Source: Neolentinus lepideus HHB14362 ss-1 (Eukaryota; Basidiomycota; Agaricomycetes; Gloeophyllales; Gloeophyllaceae). Taken from it: a DNA stretch of 64,000 nucleotides. The notes beneath the pieces were generated by a model. That model saw only the letters and a list, made by a program, of their open reading frames with translations, did not search any database and was not told where the DNA came from. The position numbers and the translations under genes are program-made. Shown here piece after piece: positions 43,589 to 54,779 of this stretch; positions within the stretch are counted from its first letter, which is position 1, and the number at the start of each line of letters is the position of its first letter. Location: the NCBI GenBank assembly GCA_001632425.1, contig KV425581.1, positions 64,248-128,247 of the forward strand. Reading direction: 5' to 3'.

Positions 43589-46338
43589 ATGGATCAATCT
43601 GGCCACTATATCCCTCACCAGCGACAGCCTCAGCTCTTCCAGCCACCGCCCGTCAACCTGCCCCCGCCTTCGCAGCTGCACCTCCCCATGCCCTCCTTTT
43701 CCCGCTCAAACACCCTCCCCCCCATCCCAAACATCCCCGCCAATCCCCGCTTCCCGTCCTCCTACCAGCTCTCCCCGTCCGCAGCCACAACCCTCCCGCC
43801 TTTACCCTCGTCTTCGTCCTGGTCGAATCACCGCACATCCAGCTCGCGAGAAGACGTCTATGCGCCCCTACGCACCGACAGGCAAGACTCGGTCAAGCGC
43901 GAGACGCGCGACCAGCAGCCCCAGCACGACCACAAGGAGTCCACAGAGGACGGCATGCCCACCACCTCCGACTTCGTCAAGAAGCTCTACAAGTGAGTCG
44001 CCCCGTGTCGTCCCGGCGCCTATCTGACCGCGCACAGGATGCTCGAGGACCAGTCCTTTTCCCACATCGTCTCGTGGGGCCCCGCAGGCGACTGTTTCGT
44101 CGTAAAGGACATGAACGAGTTTACAAAGTCCGTCCTCCCCCGCCTCTTCAAGCACTCCAACTTTGCCAGCTTTGTCCGCCAGCTAAATAAATACGATTTC
44201 CACAAGGTGCGTATCCGATCATCTTCCCCACACCGCATCTCACCGCGCCATCAGGTCAAAAACACAGACGACAATCAATTCGGCGAACACGTGAGTGCCT
44301 CCGTTTCCTAGCTGCGTGCTGATTTTGCCTACCCCACCCCAGAGCTGGACATTCCGCCACCCCGACTTCCACGCCGCCCGCCCCGAGTCCCTCGAAAACA
44401 TCAAGCGCAAAGTCCCCGCCCAGCGCAAATCCACCGCCTCCTCCTCCGGCGGGGGCCGCCTCTCCGACCACAACGTCTCCCCCGCGCCGCCGTGCGGGTC
44501 GCTCGACTGCGGCCGCGCGATGGAGGGGCTGCAGCTGCAGATCGACCGCCTCCTGCGCCAGCAGGACGAGATGGTCGCGCACGTGCGCACGCTCGAGGGC
44601 AACTACCAGAACGTCCTCGGCGAGATGGTCAATTTCCAGCGCACGATGGCGCAGCAGGATGGGTTGATGCAGAATTTGATTCAGTACTTTTTGCAGCTCG
44701 AGAATGGTGGGAGTTGATTTCATCTGCTTCTCTCTCTCTCTCTCTTTTTTTTCGTAATTCGCCTCTTTCCCCTTGATTCGCTCTCCTCGCGCTCTTGTGT
44801 GACGTCAAAATCGAAGAAGCCTCCGCTCCCTGTATTATTATGCATGTTAACTTTATCCCCCCCCCATTACTTTATCCTCCCTTAATCCCGCATCAATGCA
44901 AAGTTCTGATTATTGTACTCCCAGCGAAAGTAAAAGACGAAGCATCACAAAACAACAGCAACAGCAACAACCCCCCTCCCCCCCCCTCCCAGCAAACCGC
45001 GGCAGAGTCCAACCCGTTCCTCCCCGCGCAGGAGGCCCAGCGCATGATGGGCGCGTACCCGGAGAACGACGTCGCGCGCGCGAGCCTCGCGCAGATGAAC
45101 GAGATCTCGCGGCGCGCCGAGGTCGCGGGCATGTCCTTCGCGCCTGGGCCCGCCCCGCCCGCCCAGCCCTTCCCGGACCTCGACCGGCCGGTGAGCAGGC
45201 AGGACATGCTGACAAGGATCGAGCAGCTGTCGCGCGCGCAGCCCCAGCCGTCGTCTTCCCAGCCCCAGACGTCTTCTCTTGCGCAGGCCCAGGCCCAGGC
45301 GCCGTCGTCCTCGCTCGCCCAGGCCCCCACGCAGGAGGAGGCGGAGGCGGAGGCGGAGGCGGAGGACGCGGTGGTGATGCCCGACGGGCAGTACGCGCCG
45401 CCCGAGGAGGCCGCGCACGAGGGGCTGCAGGTGTTCACGCTCGGGCACCTCATGCCCAAGAGCGGCGTCGAGGACGCGAACGGGAACTGGAGCTTCGACC
45501 CGGGGGCGCTCGCGCTCCTCGCGGGGTCCGCCGGGGAGGAGACGCAGCAGCAGGAGGAGGTGGGGTACGCGCCGAGCGTGCAGAAGTTGAGGGTGCGGCG
45601 GTCGACGTATGTGCCCGGGTGGGCGGTCCCGCCGAGAGTGTTGTTGGTGGAGGACGATGCGGTCAGTCGGAAGCTGTCGAGCAAGTTTTTGCAGGTGTTT
45701 GGGTGCAATTTTGATGTGGCGGTGGATGGGGTCGGCGCGGTGAATAAGATGAATTTGGAAAAGTACGATTTGGTGCTGATGGTGCGGGCGTTCCTCCATT
45801 TTATATGTGGTTGGATAATTGATGGGGCTTTTATATACAGGACATTGTGATGCCAAAGCTGGACGGCGTCTCGGCGACGTCGCTCATCCGCCAGTTCGAC
45901 CATATGACGCCCATCATCTCGATGACGTCCAACTCGAAGCCGAACGAGATCATGACCTACTACTCCTCGGGCATGAACGACATCCTCCCAAAGCCCTTCT
46001 CCAAGCAGGGCCTGCTCGACATGCTCGAGAAGCACCTCATGCACCTCAAGGTCATCCAGCAGATGTCGAAGCTCCCGCGCTCGCTCGGGATCCCGCCCGC
46101 GTTCGACGGCGCGCTCGCGGTCGGCGACAGCATGTTCACGCCCGGGCAGATGGCGGAGGACGACGGGAAGATCAATCCCTTGGCGGGGATGGGCCTCACG
46201 GACGAGCAGTACGCGATGATTCTGCAGAGCATGGTGAACGGGGAGGCGTTCCCGGGCGGGACCGCGGAGAAGCGCGCGCTGGACGAGCCGGCGGACGCGC
46301 GGGATCCGAAGCGGTCGCGGTTTGAGATCGTGGAGTGA
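43589..46338 (+). CDS. SKN7: Skn7-type response regulator with HSF DNA-binding domain (775 aa)
   Basis: Six exons: 43589-43992, 44038-44206, 44255-44290, 44343-44706, 44925-45781, 45841-46338; the fourth intron (218 bp) is unusually long for the window. A Pro/Ser-rich N-terminus precedes the HSF-type DNA-binding domain (about residues 128-230: FVKKLYKMLEDQSFSHIVSW, RLFKHSNFASFVRQLNKYDF, SWTFRHPDFH). A coiled coil follows (about 262-324, GLQLQIDRLLRQQDEMVAHV). A long Gln/Glu/Ala-rich linker leads to the receiver domain (562-676) with acidic pair in VLLVEDD, phospho-acceptor D611 in LMDIVMP, T639 and K661 (LPKPF). Skn7 is a nuclear transcription factor at the end of the histidine-phosphorelay that controls oxidative and osmotic stress and cell-wall genes. 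All receiver key residues are present, so it should be phosphorylatable. Confidence 0.93.
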
Positions 46339-46634
46339 TTTTCGCCACGGTTACTTGGATTATTTGCTCGATGGACTCGTTTTCTTCTTTCTGGTTTTCG
46401 GCGCGCGCCACTACTTTGTCGCTCGTTCAACCCAAACCTACCACCCACTGACCCCCGGGCCTCTTCGCTGTATGATATGCTTGCTATGCACTAGGCTTTC
46501 CATGTATCCAATCCTGCTATCACTTTTTTTTTATTTGTTTCGCTGCTTCATATGCGGGGTTATTTGTATCATTAATAGTGTATATTATGAACCCAAAACA
46601 CGATAGCGGAAATAGATCTATATTAGATGCGGTA

Positions 46635-47712
46635 TTATGGCGCCCGGGACCATACTTTGCGTTGGTAGTCGAGGATGATGGGGATGAAATCGAGCAGGCC
46701 AAAGTCGGGCCAGTAGGTTGCGGTGAACTGGATTTGCGTGTCTTCGCAGCACTAAACAAAGGTTGAGCGGAGGTGGTGGGAGCTTGATGCAGTATGACGG
46801 AACGTACCTGCCATAAGAGAAAGTCGCTGAGGCGCTTGACGCCGCTCGTGCGGACGAGGACGTCCGGGGGAGTGGAGGTCATGAGGTGGTCGTCGATGTC
46901 CGATTCGGATAGGGACCTGGGAGGGGGTGAGCGACGATCGTCCGCAGGTGGGAATCTCGGACGCACGCGGGGGAACGGTCCTCGGCGAGGGCGTCGTTGA
47001 TCGTGGACTCTATGGCGGTGGTTATCTCGTCGCGCGAGGTGTACGGCATGCAGAGATTGAGGATTGCCCTGTAGGTATGGCGCACGTTTGAGTTGCGACA
47101 GCATTTGCATGAATGAAGAAAGTTTGGATCGGAAAGTAGCGCACCGGTCGTTTTGGCGTGTCATCTCCTCTGCCCTGCGCGCGGCGATCTGCACCCGTTC
47201 GGGCAGGAGCTCTTTCCTGCCTAGCACGTTCAGGCGGACGCCGTGTTGCTGCAGCAATCCTCTTCGTTTGGTAAGGTTCCGGTGGGATGCGAGAAGAGAA
47301 GGGCGACCGGGGAAACGGAGCTTACCCGTGCTGGCAGAGTTCCTGGAGCTTTTCCTCTGCGAGGCTCATCAGCGCACCCACCTCCTCCGGCGAGCGTTTG
47401 AAGTTCTCGATGGAGAACGCGTACGCGGTCACGCAACGCACGCCTAGTTTGAGGCATATTTCGAGCATCTATATCGTATCTTTAGCTCTGGCAATGGAAG
47501 ACTGTCCGGAACTTGACACGCACCCTGCGCAGCGCGAGGAATCCGTCCGAGTGTCCCTGTTGCACTTTCGCGTGTTTGCGGCGTGCGTAGCGTCGATTGC
47601 CGTCCATGACAAAGGCGACATGTTGGGGTATAGGACCGGCGGCGAGGACGCTGAGGACTGTATCCTGCGTCTGTGTGTAGAGCCAGTCATAACATTGCCG
47701 AAAGAGAGACAT
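46635..47712 (-). CDS. RER2: Dehydrodolichyl diphosphate synthase, Rer2-like cis-prenyltransferase (258 aa)
   Basis: Six exons close in phase: 47712-47524, 47468-47326, 47261-47145, 47068-46967, 46916-46808 and 46751-46635. The product is a UppS/Rer2-type cis-prenyltransferase: [13 protein letters not shown] with catalytic D37, the GH motif in [51 protein letters not shown], then [18 protein letters not shown] and [14 protein letters not shown]. It adds isopentenyl units in cis to farnesyl diphosphate to make dolichol precursor for N-glycosylation and GPI anchors, at the ER membrane or lipid droplets. The length equals that of family members. It is convergent with SKN7 (296 bp between stops, nothing recognised) and lies 166 bp downstream of the SWIM/RING gene on the same strand. 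Confidence 0.92.
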
Positions 47713-47878
47713 GGTTGTATTGACGTGGGAATTTGAACGCGACGTGGAGATCAAGAGATCGAGCTATCCGCAGCGCGGCACCGAGTCTGCAAATTTGAGA
47801 TCATGCAACTATAGCTAGCGTACACCGTACTGGCATTATTTATATTTGACTATGATAGGATATAATCAAGCTCATGCT

Positions 47879-49209
47879 TTAAAACAAATCGTCGTAGTTT
47901 TGATACCCATAGTGTCGCTGTCCCCTTCTCGGACCGTGATAGTCTATTTCCGTCTCGCATCAGCTTATTTTACACCATCTAAGAGACATCATACTCACAG
48001 CTGCTCGTGTCGCGCTGAGGGCTCAAACCAGCCACACTTGCAAGGTTGAGGTATCCTTGTGAGCTCCTACCAGCCTTGGCTCCAGCAGCGCCTGGGACAA
48101 CCCACTCGGAGCGGCAAAACACGCAGGTAGGCTTGGCTTTTCCTCGGGCCCCTGAACAGCACTCTATCAGAGAAACGAACCGTGAACATGAGAATGGTCA
48201 CTTACATTGCTGGAAACACTCCAAATGGAGACCATTCCCACAGCTCGCACAAAATGTGAGCTTCTTCACATCGTCCTTGTGCATGTTCTCGTAACAGATG
48301 GGGCAGTCGTCTTCCTCTCCTGGCATTCTTCGCTTTTCCGACGCATCCCCTGCTGAGGTGCTGACTTTGCCGGTGGCGCGGGCGTAGGCTTCGCGGATGT
48401 GCGGGTGCGCGACGGAGTTGGGAGCGAGAGGCGCTTGGGCAAAGATTTCCGCGAGTTCCGTGGATAGGAGAGCTCTGAAGGGACAGTTCAGTCAGCGATA
48501 CGGAAGACGCCCTGACTAGCAAACGCGCACTTTTGATACCAATGGGTGGCTTCGTAGGGAACTTGAAGAACTGTGGCTTCCGTAGGTATGTGCATGAAAG
48601 ACAGGGGAAAAAGTAAAAACCTTTCATAAAGATGAATAGCTGAACTCAAAGTTAGTAAGAACAATGATTCCGAGCCTCATTACATTACTTACGATGTGTT
48701 TGCAGTGATTTCCCTTCCCAAAGTCAGGACCTGTCAACGCGTGAGATGGTGGTATGACTATGAGCAAGAATATTGTACAGCTGCAGCTCGGTCTTCTATC
48801 AATGACCACAGTGTACACCTATAACAGAGTGAATTTAAACGGAGCATGTTATTCATCCACCACTCACGTTGCCAGTCGATCCGAGAACACTAAATTCCTC
48901 TCTCAACTCCTCTCCATTCCTCTTCCGATCAATCATAAAGAACCTAATCAACAATCAACAACACGTCCCTCATTTTCATATTGACACCCACCTCTGCGAG
49001 ACCACTCTGTCCACTCTCTCTAGGATAGCCTTCGGGCACACCTTCTTGAACTTCGCGCCTCGTTTCTCCGGCACAGGCGCATCGGGGTCCCTTTTCTTCC
49101 GCTGCCTCTTCGCGGGTGGCGGCTTTGGTGGGATCGCGTTGGTCGAGGATCCCGCAGCAGGACTCGACAGATACCCGTACGGGTCTTCGAGTTCGCGTTT
49201 ACGAGGCAT
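47879..49209 (-). CDS. SWIM- and RING-type zinc-finger E3 ubiquitin ligase (305 aa)
   Basis: Nine exons close in phase: 49209-48992, 48943-48868, 48818-48779, 48730-48693, 48639-48621, 48570-48531, 48474-48206, 48151-47999 and 47943-47879; one exon has 19 nt. A basic N-terminus (PPAKRQRKKRDPDAP) may be a nuclear signal. The FFMIDRKR...FSVLGSTGNVYTVVID lead-in is followed by a SWIM finger (CSC, then NHCKH). After a linker comes a RING-type finger: CPICYENM, CASCGNGLHLECF, W and CVFC. The end YYHGPRRGQRHYGYQ is basic and Tyr-rich. The order SWIM then RING matches ZSWIM2-like E3 ligases, which pass ubiquitin from an E2 to substrate; the substrate is unknown. It diverges from the oxygenase gene (268 bp between starts), so they probably share a promoter region. 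Confidence 0.85.
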
Positions 49210-49477
49210 TGAGAGGCGAACTCAAAGGTCAAAAGGTAAACCAAGCGAGTCTAGTGCAGCCAGAAAGGTCGGTAGCCTGAGATAGAGGGAAGTGCGCCTT
49301 ATCTTTGTAGTAGCCACAATCGTGAGAAACCATGTCGCGTAGCGTCACGCTGTGACATGTCGAGGACGCGATTCATTGGCGTGTCCGCTAGACATCAAAT
49401 CACATAGCGCCTGGAAGAATAACTCACAGAACGTTCAAGGATTGCTGCTATTCCGCGTAAGCACTGAGATTACATAT

Positions 49478-50323
49478 ATGACATCCCATCACCAAAACCC
49501 CGGACAGCTCTTCGGACATCCTAGTCCTTCAATCAGGATGGATAATCACGACGAAAATATAAAACCAACGGATACAATTGTACCAGTCGCCGCAACTCAT
49601 GCCGAAGACTTTAAACCCCAAGCGAAACAAGTCGACTTGCCTGCCGAGCCAGGGACTCAGAGGACCGCGTTTTTTGATGTAGCGATGAATGAAGCAAAAC
49701 CATTACAGCAACGCGCATCTCAAACAGAGAACGATGGTGCCCTCGGAGAGACCGAGGCGGCGGTACGACAGACGTGGGCTACCAAAACAGTGCCGGGGTA
49801 TGGTACGGAGATGGGGGACGCACAAGGCGAGACAGATCAGGAGGACTTGGTGGAAGATGGCGACCACGCAGATGCGGTGGCGGTGCGGCAGACGTGGGCC
49901 TATAAGACAGTGCTAGGGTATNNNNNNNNNNNNNNNNNNNNNNNNNNNNNNNNNNNNNNNNNNNNNNNNNNNNNNNNNNNNNNNNNNNNNNNNNNNNNNN
50001 NNNNNNNNNNNNNNNNNNNNNCGGCAGACGTGGGCCTATAAGACAGTGCTAGGGTATCCCGCGGAGACGAGGGACACTCAAGGCGAGACGGATGACGAGG
50101 ACTTGGTAGAAAGTGGCGGCCACGCAGATGAGGCAGCGGTACGGCAGATGTGGGCCGGTAAGACAGTGTCAGGGTATCGCATGGAGATGGGGGACACACA
50201 AGATGAGACGGATGACGAAGACCTGGCAGAAAGTGACGATCACGAAGATGAGGGGGAGGAGGATGACGACGACGATGTGGAGGAAGACGATGACGAGGAA
50301 GATGATGAGGACGAGGAGGAGGA

Positions 50324-50360
<37 letters not shown>

Positions 50361-53300
50361 ATACCTCTCGAAAATCCTAGTATTGATATCCGAGTAAGAT
50401 ATCTACTTTTCTCTACGACGATTACCCCTAACTCTCTTACAGGCAGATTTTGAGAGGGCCTTGTCTGGATCTCTCGGATTCGACGGGTCTTTCTATGTAT
50501 CAAAACCTGCACCCGAAGCACCCAATCCCGCTTTAAACGTTGCAGACCTCGGATCGATTGGCTTGCCGCTGAACGAACGAGAGGCCAAAATCGTCGCCTC
50601 CAGATGTATTCAAGCCCCTTTTGGAAAGGGAGAGCGTACTGTCGTAGATACGACGGTCCGAGATACTTGGGAAATGGACGCGTCCCTGGTAAATACTTTC
50701 TATCATGTGATAGAGTGGCTGTCATGTTTTCTCTCTAGATTCGCTTCCAGAACCCGGCGTGGCATACGTACATGGACACGATAAGTCGGGAAGTGTGCAA
50801 GACACTCGGTATCAATTTCGAAGCTAGTAAACCCCGATGCGAGCTCTACAAGCTTCTCTTATACGAGACCGGATCGCAGTGAGTGAAATTCATCTCTCAG
50901 ACATATGGCGGTGACGTTTATCCTCACGATCTCCACAGCTTCTTGCCTCACAAGGAGTAAGCCCTATTTATACGATTTGTCTGGATGTTCGTTACTGACT
51001 GTTGCACTACGTGTAGTACCGAGAAAGCACCAGGCATGTTCGCCACCATCATTGTAATCCTTCCTTCTCGTTTCACGGGGGGAGAGGTTCACGTATCTCA
51101 CAGCACTATGTCCAAAGTCCTCGACTGCAGTCCAAGGAGCGCATACCAAACCAGTATCCTTGCTTGGTACACCGACGTCATGCACGAAGTCAAGCCCATC
51201 ACGAGCGGCTATCGCCTTGCGCTGGCGTACAACCTCATGCACACCACTTTGGCCGTGCGGCCCGCCCTGCCTTCTTCTGACGGAAAATTAGATCAACTTA
51301 GGCATATCCTAAGGTCGTGGAAGCAAAACGAGAAAACCGGAAGACATAAAACCCCAGCCAAACTATTGTATCTGCTCGAGCATGAGTACGGGAAGGCCGA
51401 TCTCAGTGGGAGCGCTTTGAAGGGCAGAGACGCGCACATCCTGTCCATGCTCAACTACTTGGCCGAAGATCTTGGCTTCTATATTGGTCTTGCGAGCGTC
51501 GAGTGTCATGTCACTGGAGTAGCTAATGACGAGAGTGAATACTACCCACGGCGGTGCTACTACGATGACTTCCATGAGAGAGATGACAATGTTTCAATGC
51601 TCGAGGTGATCGAGCGCGAAATGTCGATTACTGACCTTGTTGACCTCGAGGGAATGACGATACGGGATGACATCGAGTGCGAGGATAGCGAGACGATACC
51701 AAGCGATTTGCGTGAGGGAGTCGAGTTTGGAGATCCAGACAAGCAGGAGTACGAGGGTTACGTGGGAAATGTGAGTGAATTGTCTTTGAACCTCACGAAA
51801 TGAATACTAACATACTCGTAGGGTGCGGGATCGCTAGAGCGATGTACGCGGTGAAGTGTTTTTTGTGTCAGGTTTTCATGCTAACACTTACATTATTTCA
51901 GGGTACCGTCGAACAGTCTTTGTAATATGGCCGGAATCTTCGCACTTCGACATAGCCTACGGTGATGGCAATGATGGCTATGCTTTCTTAACACTGTCCA
52001 GGATTTCCTCGTCTCGCCGACTATCTCGCAAAGACAAGGTGTTCGTCCAATGGGTGATTCGCACATTGTCATCCCAGGCCCCAGCGAAGTTTGCGCAGTG
52101 CGTGTCCGATATTGCTTGCAACCAAGAAGACTTCACCCTATGGGAGCAAGCTGTCCGGGCTTTTGGTGCCGATAAGAGTGTCGCCATATTGTCCGTATCG
52201 CGGGTCCTGAAGTCCATAGAGGCTTTCGGGATTACTCGGACGAAAACAACGTGAGGCCCCTGAACGGACTGTGACAGTATTTTGCGAGCTAACATCTTTT
52301 GTAGTCTTGAAGCAATGCTGGCCAATGACCCGAGTAACCAAAGCCGGTACGACCTTATACGCCAGATCCGCGATCGCCTGGGTAACACCGAGCCTCAAGA
52401 CTATGTGTTCATCTCGTGGGTCACGCAGCAGCATCAAGCATTTGTGCATTCTCTCAGGGCGCCCGCGATGGACGAAGTGCCGATGCTCATCCAATTGTCG
52501 CTGGAAAACGGAGGCCTTGGTTTCTTGAACGATACGTAAGTTATCGCCCGTATCTCTCATGTTCAAGATAGGATATTTATCGAGCACATCCTGAATGTTT
52601 ATAGCATTACTTCCCAAGTCAAAGCCGTTGCGAATGCAGAATTCCTTAGAACGTTCGCGTCGTCCATCAAGCTACAGGAGAACGATTTCTCCTCTTCACT
52701 GAGTCAGATCACTATTAGTGACGTCGTTCAAGGCCTGCTGTCGTCTGCTATCCAGAAGGCCGACTTCTATGCAATCCCACCACAGAAACCGGTGCAGGCA
52801 CCGGCATACGCGTCGTATTACCCCCGGCCAGCCGTCACACAGCCGCTGCCCACGTGTGAACTCGCGCAACTATATGTTCTTACATGCGTGAAGACCCAAA
52901 ACGATCGCCTCCTGGGACAAATCTTCCAGAAGCTGTTAGAGAAGCCCTCGGATCCCAGCGAGGCAGATGTACAACTGCGTGCAGCTGCTGTTTTGTTACC
53001 GCTCATCTCCAGGATGCGCGAGGCTCTCGGCAACTCGCATAATATTATACTAGCGACGTCCTATCTAGCAGATTTCTCTCGAGGTGCTGTCGAGTATTGG
53101 TCGACGCATCAAACAAATACTCAGAATCCCAACTTGGAATGCTTGGTGGAAGCAACCATACTCGGCGGAGATCCCATGATGCTATCATCACTGTAAGCCC
53201 CTGATTTTCTCTCCAATTCGCTGCTCAACGTCGTTTTTAGAATCATGCCAAAGCTAAAGATCATGCAATTGCCTGAAGCGAGTATGCGTCAGTTCGTCGA

Positions 53301-54352
53301 GATAATGCACATGCGACGCGAGGATTTCAGCTGGCCAGACGGAGTGCCGTCACTTTCATCTATAACCACGGACCTTGTCGACTTCATTGTTGGCAAAGCA
53401 ACAGAACTGGTGATGCCAGCTTCCGCTATCGAATATCTCGACTTCTGCCAGAGAACAGGGAATTCCACCTCATGCGCTCGTGTTATCCTGCGGCTACTGA
53501 ATCCTGGGGGCCAGATATCGGACTTTTACATCACTCGCTCCCTCGTACCCTTCATTCCGGAGCTGCGCAGGTTCTTGATTCGTTACAGCTTGTCTGTGAC
53601 GACAGAGCCTTTCTCATCAGCTTTCAAAGCAATCATGACCGCGTGGCTCAATAAGTTCTTGGGTCCAAAGCCTTCGGAAGCGAAAATGGAGCAGGCTATC
53701 GCGTCTGTGCGACGGCTGGATTGTAGATGTTTGGAGTGCCGCGAAGTTGTCAAATTCCTTACGGACAGGGGAAGTGCACAGGCTGTGCTATCGTTGCACC
53801 GTATCGGCGCCCCGAAACGAAGGCATGTTGAAAACTACCTAGGAAAATATTGCTCTTCGGCAGCTGAATGGACTATAATATCGGGTAGCCCGCAAGGCTT
53901 GCAAGTATGTTCCTTACTCCGCTACATAATCTGAGCATAACTGAGCGGTGTCGTAGGTGAGGAAAACCGACTGTCTCTTGAAGCCTTCGACTTGGAGAGC
54001 AAGCCAGATGAGCGCGAAGAATATCCTTAACAGTATCAGCACTAGCGGTGAAGAACTACAGAAGATCTTCGGTCCCGATTACGATGCTTTGATGCGACGA
54101 ATAAACGGAAGCGGCGCTGCCCAGGTGCAGTCCTCGGCAACTGTGGCAGCGCGTCAGAATCAATCTGCCAGGACAACAGGGCTACCATCGACTACAGTGA
54201 CCTCTGACAAGACCGCTGTTGGGCGTCCTGCTACTATGAACTTCAAAGCTGGTTCCTCCGCGAATCTATCACAGCAACCACTCAGCCTTCCACCAAAGAA
54301 GCGGAAGTTACCTATAGATGATAATGACATCATAGATCTGACAACACCCTAA
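49478..54352 (+). CDS. 2OG-Fe(II) oxygenase with acidic repeats, NLS and SUMO-binding-like tail
   Basis: Exon 1 (49478-50393) contains the gap; then 50443-50688, 50739-50878, 50939-50956, 51017-51770, 51822-51843, 51902-52250, 52305-52535, 52605-53192, 53241-53904 and 53957-54352. Exon 1 encodes tandem 40-residue repeats (VRQTWAYKTVLGY and GETDDEDLVE cores) and an Asp/Glu run. The dioxygenase domain follows: FLPHKD supplies the HxD iron ligands, GGEVHVSH, AWYTDVMHEV the distal His, and ITSGYRLALAY the Arg expected to bind 2-oxoglutarate. A further 700 residues are helical and unassigned (WYRRTVFVIWP near their start). The C-terminus has PPKKRKL, a nuclear signal, and DDNDIIDLTT, which resembles a SUMO-interacting motif. 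Family and residues suggest a prolyl-hydroxylase-like enzyme acting in the nucleus; the substrate is unknown. Reading frames before and after the gap differ only because the gap length is arbitrary. Confidence 0.85.
49766..50260 (+). repeat. In-frame 120-bp tandem repeat inside the oxygenase gene
   Basis: The CGRCAGAYGTGGGC word starts at 49766 and 49886 (120 bp apart), and again at 50022 and 50142 (120 bp apart) on the other side of the gap. Each unit encodes 40 residues with a VRQTWA.KTV.GY half and an acidic half. The last unit passes into a GAC/GAT trinucleotide run at about 50250-50360. Confidence 0.9.
49922..50021. other. Assembly gap (100 N)
   Basis: Exactly 100 N placed between near-identical repeat units, so the true distance and the number of repeats are unknown. 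The repeat frame shows that the missing length must restore the same reading frame. Confidence 0.99.
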
Positions 54353-54779
54353 TCATGGACATGTAGGACATTGCATTTTTCTGTGTTAATTTTTGGTATA
54401 CGTGTATTGTACATGCTGTTCTCTGTTGTTCTCTGTATTCTCGATGTTTTTGCCGGGCCATATGATTCCTTATGATTTTTTCGTATTTCAATATCAGGTG
54501 GGAGTATCATCATTTGTATCAGTGAGAATCATTCATTCCAAACGTCGTTCTGTTCGTCATGCTTTGGGCAGAGGTGGAAAACCGCCACAAACGTGGGGAC
54601 ATGACAGATGCGTACAGTCACGCAATAATGTGACGCGAGAGACTCGCTCCGGTAGTCACGAGTGCACCACAATTGTGGAGTAGAGTGGTTTATTCGATAT
54701 TGGGTTAGACCGCAAGAGAGTGGCTGATTCGTTTGCTCGGTAACTTAACTACACCAAAACCTGTTGAGAATCCGTTGCA
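54353..54779. other. 3' region of the oxygenase gene
   Basis: No gene seen. It is the spacer before the right inverted-repeat arm. Confidence 0.5.

Noticed and set aside
44893..46044. Long antisense open frames (up to 383 codons) opposite SKN7 exon 5
   Set aside because: They mirror the GC-rich Ala/Glu/Gln-coding linker and receiver domain of SKN7, have no family motifs, and ignore the intron at 45782-45840.
50250..50360. Serine-rich minus-strand ORF (50240-50725)
   Set aside because: It is the complement of the GAC/GAT run that encodes the acidic tract of the oxygenase.
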